From positions 52,960-116,504 of the forward strand of contig NZ_LFML01000102.1 in the NCBI RefSeq assembly GCF_001044425.1: 63,545 bases of DNA, given 5' to 3'. The position numbers and the translations under genes were made by a program. Origin of the DNA: Streptomyces roseus. Lineage in GTDB: Bacteria; Actinomycetota; Actinomycetes; Streptomycetales; Streptomycetaceae. Within the stretch, counting starts at the first letter, position 1. Each line of letters starts with the position of its first letter. The notes under the pieces were generated by a model, which saw nothing but the letters and a program-made list of their open reading frames with translations, did no database searches and was not told the origin of the DNA. Below, piece by piece: positions 50,889 through 59,776 of the stretch.

Positions 50889-51311
50889 ATGACCGACACG
50901 TTCACCACACGGACCATCGACGTGACGACGGGCTCCGCGGAAACCGTCCACGACCTGACCGCGGCGTGCGCGCAGTTCCTGCGGGACACCGCCCGGGGCC
51001 GGGACGGGCTGCTCAATGTGTTCACTCCGCACGCCACGGCCGGGCTGGCCGTCATCGAGACGGGGGCGGGCAGTGACGGCGACCTGCTGGACGCCCTGCG
51101 CACGCTGCTGCCCGCCGACGACCGCTGGCGGCACCGGCACGGCTCCCCCGGCCACGGACGCGACCACGTCCTGCCCGCCTTCGTACCGCCCCACGCCACC
51201 CTTCCGGTGGTGGGGGGCGAGCTGGCGCTCGGCACCTGGCAGTCGGTGGTGCTGGTGGACACCAACCGGGACAACCCCCACCGCACGGTACGGCTGTCCT
51301 TCCTGGGCTGA
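50889..51311 (+). CDS. YjbQ-family protein (UPF0047)
   Basis: 140-aa protein of the YjbQ/UPF0047 family, sometimes annotated as secondary thiamine-phosphate synthase. Family signatures are LLNVFTPHATAGLAVIE, DGDLLDALRTLLPADDRWRH and GHGRDHVLPAFV, with LGTWQSVVLVDTNRDNPHR near the end; the conserved His/Glu/Asp residues would form the active site. ATG 50889. The convergent YbdK-type gene ends 14 bp downstream. Confidence 0.9.
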   Translation: MTDTFTTRTIDVTTGSAETVHDLTAACAQFLRDTARGRDGLLNVFTPHATAGLAVIETGAGSDGDLLDALRTLLPADDRWRHRHGSPGHGRDHVLPAFVPPHATLPVVGGELALGTWQSVVLVDTNRDNPHRTVRLSFLG

Positions 51312-51325
51312 GCCGGGGTCGGGCG

Positions 51326-52471
51326 TCAGCGGGACGGGGCGGGCCCGCTGCCGGAACCGGTCTCGTCCCCGAGGGTGCGGCGGGCGCACCGGAGCACCAT
51401 CGAGGCCAGGTCGCCCTCCGTGCGCAGCAGCTCGCGCTGTACCCGGGCGCCGTTGCCGCCGGCCTGGAGCCCGGCCAGGCCCTCCTTGACGAAGCCGGCG
51501 TCCCCGTTGTCCTCCAGGGCCTCCCGCACATGGTCGTACAGTGCGTGGACCACGGCCGCGGCGGAGTCCTCGCGCAGGGTGGCCGGGTGGATCAGGGGCC
51601 CGTCCAGCCCGGACCGGGCGGCCCGCCAGGAGGCGAGCCGCAGCAGGCTCGTATCGACCGCGGGGGACGGCCGGCCCGCCCGCCAGTCACGGGCCGCGGT
51701 GTCCACCAGGCCGCGTACCAGGGCCGCCAGCAGCACGGGCGTCGACGCGTCGAGGCAGACGTCGGCCACCCGGATCTCCACGGTCGGGTAGGAGGCCGCC
51801 AGCCGCGCGTCGAAGTAGATCATCCCCTGGTCCCGGATGGCGCCGGTGGCGACCATCGCCCTCACCCGTTCGTGGTAGCGCTCGGGCGTGCCGAAGAGGT
51901 CGACCGGGCCGGCCGTGGGCCAGCGGTTCCAGACCCGGCTGCGGTAGCTGCCGTACGCGGTGTCCTCCCCCTGCCAGAACGGCGAGTTCGCGCTCAGTGC
52001 TGTGAGGACCGACAGCCAGGGGCGGATCCGGTCGAGCACCGCCACGCCCTCCTCGTCGGAGTCCACGGCCACGTGCACGTGGCAGCCGCAGGTCAGCTGC
52101 TCCTGGGCGGGCAGGCCGAACTGCCGGGCGATCCACTGGTAGCGCTCGCCCACGCTCAGGGAGGGTTCGACCGGCAGCGGGCAGGTGGCGAGGGCCGCCA
52201 CGAGCACGCCGGCGGCTTCGGCGTGGCGCGCGGCCTCGGCCCGCCACCTGCGGATCTCCCGGTGGAGTTCGTCCATCCCGGTCACCGGCCGGGTGGCGCA
52301 CTCGACCTGTTCCTTGTGGAGTTCCTTCTCCAGGGGGATCTCTCCGCCCGCGCCGGCCGCCCGGCCGCCGGACCGCAGGGCCGACGCCAGCACGGCTCCG
52401 GCGGAGGCCGCCGGTCGGCCGGTCCGCGGATCGACCAGCAACAGTTCTTCCTCTACGCCGACGCTGCGCAT
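51326..52471 (-). CDS. Carboxylate-amine ligase, YbdK / glutamate-cysteine ligase type 2 family
   Basis: 381-aa ATP-dependent ligase. YbdK proteins have weak glutamate-cysteine ligase activity; the true role here is unknown. Motifs: SVGVEEELLLVDPRTGRP at the N-terminus, ELHKEQVECATRPV, TCGCHVHVAVD (metal/ATP site) and YPTVEIRVADVCLDA. ATG 52471 begins directly at the family start. Divergent from the macro-UDG-ART gene with a 162-bp gap. Confidence 0.9.
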   Translation of the reverse strand: MRSVGVEEELLLVDPRTGRPAASAGAVLASALRSGGRAAGAGGEIPLEKELHKEQVECATRPVTGMDELHREIRRWRAEAARHAEAAGVLVAALATCPLPVEPSLSVGERYQWIARQFGLPAQEQLTCGCHVHVAVDSDEEGVAVLDRIRPWLSVLTALSANSPFWQGEDTAYGSYRSRVWNRWPTAGPVDLFGTPERYHERVRAMVATGAIRDQGMIYFDARLAASYPTVEIRVADVCLDASTPVLLAALVRGLVDTAARDWRAGRPSPAVDTSLLRLASWRAARSGLDGPLIHPATLREDSAAAVVHALYDHVREALEDNGDAGFVKEGLAGLQAGGNGARVQRELLRTEGDLASMVLRCARRTLGDETGSGSGPAPSR

Positions 52472-52633
52472 GCGGGGGCCTTTCACTTGCTCTCCGTGCC
52501 GTATCCCCCGGCGTATGCCCGCCTGCGCCGAGGTCATCCGCGGCCTCACCCGGATGCGCGGGCCCGCGGAAGTGTCAGTGGCGGCGGTTAGTTTCGGGGT
52601 GTTGCACGAGCCGTTTTCCGACAGGAGTGGACG

Positions 52634-54892
52634 ATGACCGAGAGCAGTGCTCTGCCTGTGCTCAGGGTGGTGCTGACAGACGTCAACGAGCGCGTGGTGG
52701 AGGCGTGGCGGGCCGCTTTCGCGGACACCCCCGGCATCGAGATCCGCCGGGGCTCGATCCTCGACGAGGACGTCGACGCCTGGGTCACGCCGACGAACTC
52801 CCGGGGCCGGATGGACGGTGGGGTGGACGCGGCCGTCAAGCGCCGGCTCGGACCGGGCATCCAGCTGCGGGTGCAGCGGGCGATCCGCGACCGGTTCGCC
52901 GGCTCCATGCCGGTGGGCAGCGCGGTCTGCGTCCCCTCGGGGGCGGCGGTTCCCCGGTTCCTGATATCGACGCCGACGATGGTCGAGTCCTCGCAGAACG
53001 TGAGTGCCACGCTGAACGTGGCCCTGGCGTGCGCCGCCGCGTTCCAGGCCGTCCACCGGCAGAACCGCGAGGCGCCGGGCAGCATCCGCTCCGTGGCGCT
53101 GGTCGGGATGGGGGCGCAGACCGGCCGGGTGCCGGCCAGGGTGTGCGCCAACCTGATGTGGACCGGCTACACGCTCTTCCAGGACCACTGGTTCGAGCAG
53201 GACGACGAACTGCGCGCCACGATCACCGCGCAGCTGAGCGGCATCGAGGAGCGCCCGGTGGAGGAGCGGGTACGCATCGTCGCGCCGAAGCCCGCTGCCG
53301 ACGCCCTGGCCCTCGCCGAGCTCTTCGAGGGCGGCGGTGAGCCCTGGCTTCCGCTCCTGAAGCCCGTCATCGAGGCGCAGCCGGACGCCGCCCGGTTCAT
53401 CGGGAAGGGGCGCGACCCCGAGGTGGTCCCGGTCCGTGAGCTGACCTTCCAGGCGCTCAAGCCGCACCCGCCGCACCGGTGGAAGGTCGTCGTCTTCGGC
53501 CAGAACCCCTATCCGCGGCCGGAGAGCGCCACCGGCATCGCCATGTTCGACAACACGTTCAACGACTGGAAGGACAGCCAGTTCGGCAGGGTCGTCAGCA
53601 TCCGCTGCATCATCAAGGCGGCGGCGATGTGGAAGTACGGCGTGGCCAGGAAGACCCCGATCGCCGAGATCCGCGCACTGTTGAAGGAGCGCGGGACCGT
53701 CCAGCCGCCGGAGTGGTTCCAGGCGATGCTCACGCAGGGCGTACTGCTGCTGAACGCCTCGCTCACCGCCAGCGGCGACGGTGCGATGGGGGCCGACCGG
53801 CACACGGCGTTCTGGCGGCCCGTCGCCGAGCGGATCGTCGAGGAGATCCTCAAGGCCAAGCAGGGCGCCGAGGAGGAGGACCGCGGGGTCGTGTTCGCCT
53901 GGTGGGGTGCGCACGCCCGGGCCCTGAAGAAGGTCGTCCTGCGGCTCCAGGAGAAATACCCGGACGTCGAGGTGCGGCACATCGACCACGTGAACCCGGC
54001 GGCGCAGGGCGACGTGTTCTGCGAGGGCGACCACTTCGCCATGGTGAACGAGGCCTTGGCCTCGCTGGGCTGCGAGGGGATCGACTGGCTCCCGAGCAAG
54101 GGGTGGAACGAGGGGGCGGCGGCCGGGGCGGGCGGCGCCGGCGGTGCGGACGGGGGTGTGGCAGCCCGGATGGGCGCCTTCATCGAGTCGACCATGAACC
54201 TGCACCAGCTGTACCTGGAGCGGCTCAGCAGCGTCAAGGACGAGGGGCTCGTCCTGCCCGCGATCACCGGTGTGTTCGCCACCCCGCTGATGGGCTTCCA
54301 GGACGCCGTCGCACCGGTCACCGAGACGCTGTCCGGGCTCGCCGGACACATAGACCGCTCACGGGACTTCGGCGAGCGGCGGGCGGACGGGGCGTCCGGC
54401 GGCGGCCTGTCCGCGGACGCGATCGCCGCGCTCCACCTCTACACCCGCGAGTCCGCGTTCTACCGCGAGATCAACGCCGTCCTGCGCTCCCCGGACCGCT
54501 CCAGGGTCACGCCCTACCTGCCGTACCTGCGGCTGCTGTTCTCGGCGGTGTCGGGGCTGCCCGCCCGTACGGAGCCGCTGTGGCGCGGCGTGTCGCTGGA
54601 CCTGCGTTCGCAGTACCCGGTGGGCCGGACGGTGACCTGGTGGGGCGTGTCCTCGTGCACCTCCGAGCTGAGCGTGGCCCGGTCCTTCCTGGGCAACCGC
54701 GGCAAGCGGACGCTGTTCGAGGTGACGCCCGCCCGGGCGGTCGGCATCAAGAGCTTCTCCGCGTTCACCGGAGAGGAGGAGTACATCCTCGCGCCGGGCA
54801 CGCAGCTCAAGGTGACGGACGTGAAGAGCGAGCGCGGCGGGCTGTGCACGGTCAGGCTGACGGAAGCGGACCTCGATCCCGTGCTGTCCTGA
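52634..54892 (+). CDS. Triple fusion: macro domain, uracil-DNA-glycosylase-like domain, ADP-ribosyltransferase
   Basis: 752 aa, cytosolic, no membrane segment. (1) Residues 8-195: macro domain, with TNSRGRMDGGVDAAV (Asn55 to Asp65) and glycine loop GMGAQTGRVP (158-167), predicted to bind or remove ADP-ribose. (2) About 280-490: UNG-like domain with GQNPYP (289-294, for GQDPYH), GVLLLNASLT (369-378), FAWWGAHA (421-428), HIDHVNPA (449-456, for HPSPLS) and DHFAMVNEAL...IDW. (3) About 590-750: ART fold with Arg651 (LWRGV), SSCTSE (673-678) and ExE in TGEEEYILAPGT (Glu714, Glu716). GGAG precedes the ATG. Its 3' end overlaps the convergent gene by 41 nt. Function unknown. Confidence 0.85.
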   Translation: MTESSALPVLRVVLTDVNERVVEAWRAAFADTPGIEIRRGSILDEDVDAWVTPTNSRGRMDGGVDAAVKRRLGPGIQLRVQRAIRDRFAGSMPVGSAVCVPSGAAVPRFLISTPTMVESSQNVSATLNVALACAAAFQAVHRQNREAPGSIRSVALVGMGAQTGRVPARVCANLMWTGYTLFQDHWFEQDDELRATITAQLSGIEERPVEERVRIVAPKPAADALALAELFEGGGEPWLPLLKPVIEAQPDAARFIGKGRDPEVVPVRELTFQALKPHPPHRWKVVVFGQNPYPRPESATGIAMFDNTFNDWKDSQFGRVVSIRCIIKAAAMWKYGVARKTPIAEIRALLKERGTVQPPEWFQAMLTQGVLLLNASLTASGDGAMGADRHTAFWRPVAERIVEEILKAKQGAEEEDRGVVFAWWGAHARALKKVVLRLQEKYPDVEVRHIDHVNPAAQGDVFCEGDHFAMVNEALASLGCEGIDWLPSKGWNEGAAAGAGGAGGADGGVAARMGAFIESTMNLHQLYLERLSSVKDEGLVLPAITGVFATPLMGFQDAVAPVTETLSGLAGHIDRSRDFGERRADGASGGGLSADAIAALHLYTRESAFYREINAVLRSPDRSRVTPYLPYLRLLFSAVSGLPARTEPLWRGVSLDLRSQYPVGRTVTWWGVSSCTSELSVARSFLGNRGKRTLFEVTPARAVGIKSFSAFTGEEEYILAPGTQLKVTDVKSERGGLCTVRLTEADLDPVLS

Positions 54893-55919
54893 CCCGCGGT
54901 CCGCCGGGGCCCGCGGGGTCCCGGTCGACCAAGGCGTACAGGCCGGACACCTCGGCGCCGCGGCGGCGCTTGGCCTCGACGGTCGTCATGCCCGCGTGCA
55001 GGGCGCTCGTGCCGCGGGCGTAGGCGTCCTCGATCGGCAGGTAGTACATCAGGTTGAAGTACAGGTGGGGCGCCGGGTGGTCGCGGTCGAGGGCGACCGC
55101 GCGGATCCATGTCGTGCTCCCGTAGTGGTAGTAGAGGCAGAAGCCGGTCATCCGGTGTCCGTCGTAGGCGGCCACCACGCGCGCTTCGCTGCCCATCGCC
55201 GCCGCCTGCCGTTTCAGCAGGCCGGTCATGGCGTCGATGCCGTCCCGGTCGTGCCCGTGGCCCTGCTGGTGGCCCGCCAGGAGGACTCCGGCGTCCTCGA
55301 AGCAGTCCGAGAGCTGCTGTCGGCGTACGTCGAGGCCGGCCGCGGCGAACCGGCGGCGTTCGCGGCGTACGCCGACGCGGCGCTGTGAGGGCAGCGAGGA
55401 GATGTAGTCCTCGATGCTCCGGCCGGGGAGGGGGATGAGCGCGTCGTCCTCCAAGTGGAGGGCGGGTCGCGGGTAGAGCGGGGCGAGCCTGGCCGCGGCC
55501 GTGGCGGTGAGGTAGGGCCACCAGTGCGTCGTGCCGTGGTGGTCGGCGAAGCGGCGTACGGCGTCCCGGAGGGCGGCGAGGCAGGCGTCGCGCCGAGCGG
55601 GGTCCAGACCGGGGGCGGTGAGCGGGGCGTTGTGGTATCCGCGCCGGGCACCGGCGATCACGCGGGGCCGCAGGTGCTCGGGGAGTACGGTCTCGGGCCG
55701 GTAGCTGTCGTTCGGCTCCTCCCGGACCAGGTGGAGGGGGGCCGCGGCGAGCAGGGCGCCGTCGAGGTCGCGTACGAGCGCGTACGCGCGGATGGCGGTG
55801 GGGTCCTCCTCCTCGCCGGCGAGCCAGCGGTGGGAGAGGTAGAGGCCGGCCGGCCGGGCGAGGTGCTCCCATTCGGCGGCGGGGACCTCGTGGATGGACT
55901 CGATGACGCTCGTGATCAA
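54852..55919 (-). CDS. GNAT/FemAB-like acyl- or aminoacyltransferase
   Basis: 355-aa protein of the peptidogalycan/DUF482 or Acetyltransf_6 type. N-terminal IESIHEVPAAEWEHLARPAG with LSHRWL is typical; the C-terminal GNAT half has VVAAYDGHRMTGFCLYYHYG, WIRAVALDRDHPAPHLYFNL and GTSALHAGMTTVEAKRRRG. Start is probably TTG 55919: it overlaps the MFS stop (TTGA) and has GGAGGAG 7 nt upstream. Last gene of the operon with an exporter and two ATP-grasp ligases; it may acylate or aminoacylate the product. Confidence 0.8.
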   Translation of the reverse strand: MITSVIESIHEVPAAEWEHLARPAGLYLSHRWLAGEEEDPTAIRAYALVRDLDGALLAAAPLHLVREEPNDSYRPETVLPEHLRPRVIAGARRGYHNAPLTAPGLDPARRDACLAALRDAVRRFADHHGTTHWWPYLTATAAARLAPLYPRPALHLEDDALIPLPGRSIEDYISSLPSQRRVGVRRERRRFAAAGLDVRRQQLSDCFEDAGVLLAGHQQGHGHDRDGIDAMTGLLKRQAAAMGSEARVVAAYDGHRMTGFCLYYHYGSTTWIRAVALDRDHPAPHLYFNLMYYLPIEDAYARGTSALHAGMTTVEAKRRRGAEVSGLYALVDRDPAGPGGPRVRTARDRGPLPSA

Positions 55920-57205
55920 CGGGGGCTCCTCCGGCGGTGGCGGTTGGGGGCTTTGAGGGCGGGCGCGGCGAGTACGCCGATCAGGCAGGCGGCGGCTTCC
56001 ACACCCCACGGGAGGAGCGGTCCGGCTTCCAGCAGCAGGGTGAACAGGGCGGGAGCCGCGACCATGCCGACGGCCCAGGAGAACTGGTACAGGCCCTGCG
56101 TGAATCCGCCGGCGGCCTGCGGGGTGAGGCTCACGGACAGCTCGCTCAGCGCCGGGCCGAGGAGGATCTCCGCCACGCTGAACAGGGCGATGGCCACGAC
56201 GAGGGCCGTCCAGGCGGTCGCGGCGGCACCGGGCGGCGCGGCCGGGCCGGGCAGGGCGGCCAGGCCTGGCAGGGCCGGCAGCGCGAACGCCGCCATCCCC
56301 ACGGTCATGATCAGGTATCCGGCGGCGACGGCGCGCCGGGGCGCCTTGGGCGCCACGTGCGCGGTGACGGCCGTCGAACACGCCGAGACGATCACGGTGT
56401 TGATGACGAACAGCAGGCTCGCCGCCGAGGCGGGCAGGCCCAGCGCCCGCGTGGTGTAGACGGCGACGAGGACGGAGAGGGCGGCCTGCGCGAGGACGTA
56501 GGGGAGGTTGACGGCCACGAGCAGGAGATGGCGGCGGGTGTGGTCGGACCGGGTGACGAGGGCGCTCGGGGGCGTCCCGTCCGGCTGCGGCGGACGGGGG
56601 GTGAGGGCGGCGAAGCAGGCGGCGGCCAGCAGGTAGGTGGCGGCGTCGGCCGCGATCAGCCAGCGCAGCGAGCCGTTGCCGAAGGCGGTCAGGGCGCCCG
56701 CGGCTGCCGCGGAACCGGCGGCGAGCCCGATGTTGCGCAGCGAGCCGGTGAACGCGAACCACGAGCGGCGTTCGTCGGCCTGGGTGACGTGGGTGATCAG
56801 GGTGCGCTGCGCGGTGAAGTACATGTTGATGCCCGCCTGTACGAGCACGTACACGCCGGCGACGTGCCACGGTTCGCGGGCGAGCAGGCACAGGGCGAAC
56901 CCGGCGGCGGAGAGGACGTTCGCCCACACCACGACGCGTTTCGGTCCGACGCGGTCCATGAGCCGCCCGGCGAGGAAGGTGACGGGCAGGGCGAGGGCCT
57001 GCCCCGCCGTCATCGCCGCGCCGACCTGCCCCAGGGGCAGGCCCTGGACGTCGGTGAAGTACAGCAGTCCGAGCGGCAGCAGCATGCCGTTGCCGACGGA
57101 GTCGATGAGGTTGCCGGTGATGAAGAGGCCGTGCCCGCGCAGTACGGGCAGGCCGAGGCGGTCCGCGGCGGTGCGCGGTCGGCGGGGGCCGGAGGCGGCG
57201 CTCAC
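55916..57205 (-). CDS. MFS transporter
   Basis: 429-aa major facilitator with about 12 membrane helices. The loop 2-3 signature is GRLMDRVGPKRVVVWAN. Family features suggest export: position in a biosynthetic operon and similarity in plan to drug efflux proteins. GTG 57205 overlaps the stop of the upstream ATP-grasp gene (GTGA). Probably exports the cluster product or confers self-resistance. Confidence 0.9.
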   Translation of the reverse strand: MSAASGPRRPRTAADRLGLPVLRGHGLFITGNLIDSVGNGMLLPLGLLYFTDVQGLPLGQVGAAMTAGQALALPVTFLAGRLMDRVGPKRVVVWANVLSAAGFALCLLAREPWHVAGVYVLVQAGINMYFTAQRTLITHVTQADERRSWFAFTGSLRNIGLAAGSAAAAGALTAFGNGSLRWLIAADAATYLLAAACFAALTPRPPQPDGTPPSALVTRSDHTRRHLLLVAVNLPYVLAQAALSVLVAVYTTRALGLPASAASLLFVINTVIVSACSTAVTAHVAPKAPRRAVAAGYLIMTVGMAAFALPALPGLAALPGPAAPPGAAATAWTALVVAIALFSVAEILLGPALSELSVSLTPQAAGGFTQGLYQFSWAVGMVAAPALFTLLLEAGPLLPWGVEAAACLIGVLAAPALKAPNRHRRRSPR

Positions 57206-58518
57206 CGGTTCAGCAGGGTACTGATCTTGACCAGGACCTCGGTCGCGGGGAAGCCGGTCGCCTCGTGCAGCTCCGTCAGTGCCTTCACGGTCCGCTCCTC
57301 CTCGCCCTCGGCGAGGGTGATCACGACGATGTCCCCGTGGGAGGCTCCGTCGATGACCAGCTCGTGGGCGGTGACCACCCGTACGGTGCGCCGGAGTTCG
57401 GCCACCACCGCCTCGGGAATCCCGTCCGTGTCGAGGAACTCGATCGCCCAGCCGGTCCGTCGTGCCATGCCCGCGGGGACGGACAGGCCCCGGGCCATGC
57501 GGGCGAGGGAGGTGAAGGTGTTGGTGCCGGATGCGGCGCACGAGAGGGTGGTGGCGCCGCCGATGCGCGGGTTGACCTCCAGGACCACGAACCGGCCGCC
57601 GCTGTAGACCATGTCGACGTTGACCGACCCGTACACCCCCAGGCTGCCGCAGAGGTCGACCAGGGTGCGGGCCACCGCGGCGAACGCGGCGTCCTCTTCC
57701 TCCCGGGGGCCGCACCACCGCAGGCCGGCGAAGGTGAACACGGGCTCGGTCCCGGCGCGTCCGGTCCAGCACAGGGGCAGGACCTGGTACGAGCCAGGAC
57801 GGCCGACGATGTCCACGCTGCACAGATCGCCCTCGACGACCTGCTCCACCACCGCCGACACCGCGCGCGGGCCGGGTGCGGCGGAGGGGGTGTCGAGGGA
57901 GGCGTCCAGGGGGGTGTCGAGGGGGGTGTCGAGGTAGCCGTCCAGGTACGCGTCGAGGTCCGCGGGGCCGCGCACGCTGCGGATGCCCGCGCTGGTCGAG
58001 TCCCACACGGACTTCGCCATCAATGGGTAGCCGAGCCGTGCGGCCCGCAGGCGCAGCGCGTCGCGGTATCCGGGCACGGCGAGCCCCCGCCCCGACAGCA
58101 GATCGGAGTCGACGCGGAACCCCTCGGGCACCGCCAGCCCGGCGCGCTCGCAGAGCTGTTTGGTCTCCCACTTGTCCACCAGCAGCATCGTCGCCGCGAG
58201 CGGGGTCATGACCGTCGGGATGCCCTCGGCGTCCAGGAAGGCCTTGGCCGCGGCGTCGCGCAGCGCGTTCTCGCACGGCAGCGAGATCGACACCGCCGCG
58301 TCCGCCCCCCAGGCGGCGACCGCGTCCGCGAGCTCCCTCGGCGTCGCTCCGCGGTCGAGTCGCCGCCGGTGGCCGGGGAAGTCCTCGGCACCGGCGGCGC
58401 CGCTCGTGTGGAACAGCCCGGCCTCGATCCCCTCGGCCGCCAGGGCGCGTACGGCCTGCTGGATGTACGGGTCGGCGCGCCGGATGCCCACCGACCGTAA
58501 GAACGCGATCTTCCGCAT
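57202..58518 (-). CDS. ATP-grasp ligase 1
   Basis: 438-aa ATP-grasp enzyme that should join a carboxylate to an amine through an acyl phosphate. N-terminal Rossmann-like domain (MRKIAFLRSVGIRRADPYIQ), ATP-binding KWETKQLCERAGLAVPEGF, then GYPLMAKSVWDSTSAGI, and metal site FVVLEVNPRIGGATTLS. A repeat insert DGYLDTPLDTPLDASLDTPS (about residues 193-212) comes from 12-nt DNA repeats at 57890-57950. Leu7 is a TTA codon (58498-58500), so translation should need bldA tRNA. Only 4 bp after ATP-grasp 2. Confidence 0.9.
   Translation of the reverse strand: MRKIAFLRSVGIRRADPYIQQAVRALAAEGIEAGLFHTSGAAGAEDFPGHRRRLDRGATPRELADAVAAWGADAAVSISLPCENALRDAAAKAFLDAEGIPTVMTPLAATMLLVDKWETKQLCERAGLAVPEGFRVDSDLLSGRGLAVPGYRDALRLRAARLGYPLMAKSVWDSTSAGIRSVRGPADLDAYLDGYLDTPLDTPLDASLDTPSAAPGPRAVSAVVEQVVEGDLCSVDIVGRPGSYQVLPLCWTGRAGTEPVFTFAGLRWCGPREEEDAAFAAVARTLVDLCGSLGVYGSVNVDMVYSGGRFVVLEVNPRIGGATTLSCAASGTNTFTSLARMARGLSVPAGMARRTGWAIEFLDTDGIPEAVVAELRRTVRVVTAHELVIDGASHGDIVVITLAEGEEERTVKALTELHEATGFPATEVLVKISTLLNR
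57890..57950. repeat. 12-nt tandem repeats within ATP-grasp 1
   Basis: Imperfect copies of gggtgtcgaggg encode the repeated Leu-Asp-Thr-Pro stretch, probably a variable surface loop. Confidence 0.7.
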
Positions 58519-58522
58519 CGCG

Positions 58523-59776
58523 TCAGCCCACTTCCACTCGGGACCGGGCGGCCACCCGGCCGGCCAGGCCGCGCGCCTGCTCGGCCGTTCGCGCCCGGGC
58601 CACCACGTGCGCGATCCGGCAGGTCGAATCCGCCGGCTCCGGCACCGCCTCGCCGGGCCGCAGATACACCTCGCTGTGCGTACCGGGCAGGTCCGGGACG
58701 ACCACCTCCCGCAGGACGCCGCCGTGCTCCGGCAGCAGGAACCGGATCGAGGCCGCGTCCGTGCGGGAGGGGACGGTGTCGGGCACCAGGCCGAGCACGG
58801 CCCGGAGCTGGGCCGCGGCTTCGCTCACGCCCGTCGCGGCCTCGACGATCTCGCACAGGTTGTCCCCCGGCAGCCGGGCGCCGCTCTCGATCACGTACGG
58901 CGTCCGCGTGCCCGGCGGGATCTTCAGCTCCGTGTGCGCGATCCCGTTGCGGACGCCGACGGCGAGGGCCGCCCGCGCCGCGGTGTGCTGGACCGCCCTG
59001 ACCAGCGGGGCGGGCAGACCGGAGGGGCAGGTGTGGCCGGTCTCGATGCGGTACCGGCCGCCGGTGGTGTCCTTCGCGACGACGGGCAGGGGGTAGGCCA
59101 CCCCGTCCGCGACCACGGTGTCGCAGGAGTACTCCTCCCCCGGGACGTACTCCTGGAGCAGGACCCGCGTGTCGAGTGCCAGACCGTGCGGGCGGGCGTA
59201 CGCGTACTGCCGGGCCGCGCCGACCGCGTCGGCGAGCCGCTCCGGGCCGTCGACCACGGAGACGCCCCACGAGCCGCCCTGCTCCGCGGGCTTCACCACG
59301 AGCGGCCAGCCCAGCCCGTGCTCCCGCGCCGCCCGGTGCGCCTCGGCGTCGTCGTGCGCGAGCGCCCAGCGGGGGGCGGGGATACCGACGGCCGCGAAGG
59401 CCTCCCCCATGAGGATCTTGTTCCTGGCCGCGCGGGCGAGCCGCGGATCGTTGCCCGGCAGGCCGGTCCGCTCGGCGAGCAGCGCGGCGAGCGGGGTGAA
59501 CAGCTCGAAGCAGGGGGCGACACCGGCGATGGCGTGCTGCCGGCAGAAGGCCTCCATGTCCGCCAGGGCCCTCGGGGTGTCGGTCAGGTCCGTCGCGCAC
59601 ACCCCCGCGAGGGCTGCGCGCAGCCGGTCCGGGTAGCCGTCGTGGACGTCCTCGTGGGTGGCCGCGTACAGGCGCACCCCCAGCCGGTCGGCCGCCTCGA
59701 CGAGGAAACGCCCCGCGTTGCCCATCGGCTCGATCACCAGCACTCCCGGCCCGCGCGGGCCCGCCCCGATTGTCAT
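58523..59776 (-). CDS. ATP-grasp ligase 2
   Basis: 417-aa ATP-grasp enzyme of the amino-acid ligase type. ATP site: NKILMGEAFAAVGIPAPRW, then GWPLVVKPAEQGGSWGVSVV with the glycine-rich loop; LLQEYVPGEEYSCDTVV; metal site YVIESGARLPGDNLCEIVEA. C-terminal domain resembles the carnosine synthase/DdaF group. First gene of the leftward operon ligase 2-ligase 1-MFS-GNAT. Two ligases in tandem suggest two amide bonds or a dipeptide-type backbone. Substrate unknown. Confidence 0.9.
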   Translation of the reverse strand: MTIGAGPRGPGVLVIEPMGNAGRFLVEAADRLGVRLYAATHEDVHDGYPDRLRAALAGVCATDLTDTPRALADMEAFCRQHAIAGVAPCFELFTPLAALLAERTGLPGNDPRLARAARNKILMGEAFAAVGIPAPRWALAHDDAEAHRAAREHGLGWPLVVKPAEQGGSWGVSVVDGPERLADAVGAARQYAYARPHGLALDTRVLLQEYVPGEEYSCDTVVADGVAYPLPVVAKDTTGGRYRIETGHTCPSGLPAPLVRAVQHTAARAALAVGVRNGIAHTELKIPPGTRTPYVIESGARLPGDNLCEIVEAATGVSEAAAQLRAVLGLVPDTVPSRTDAASIRFLLPEHGGVLREVVVPDLPGTHSEVYLRPGEAVPEPADSTCRIAHVVARARTAEQARGLAGRVAARSRVEVG

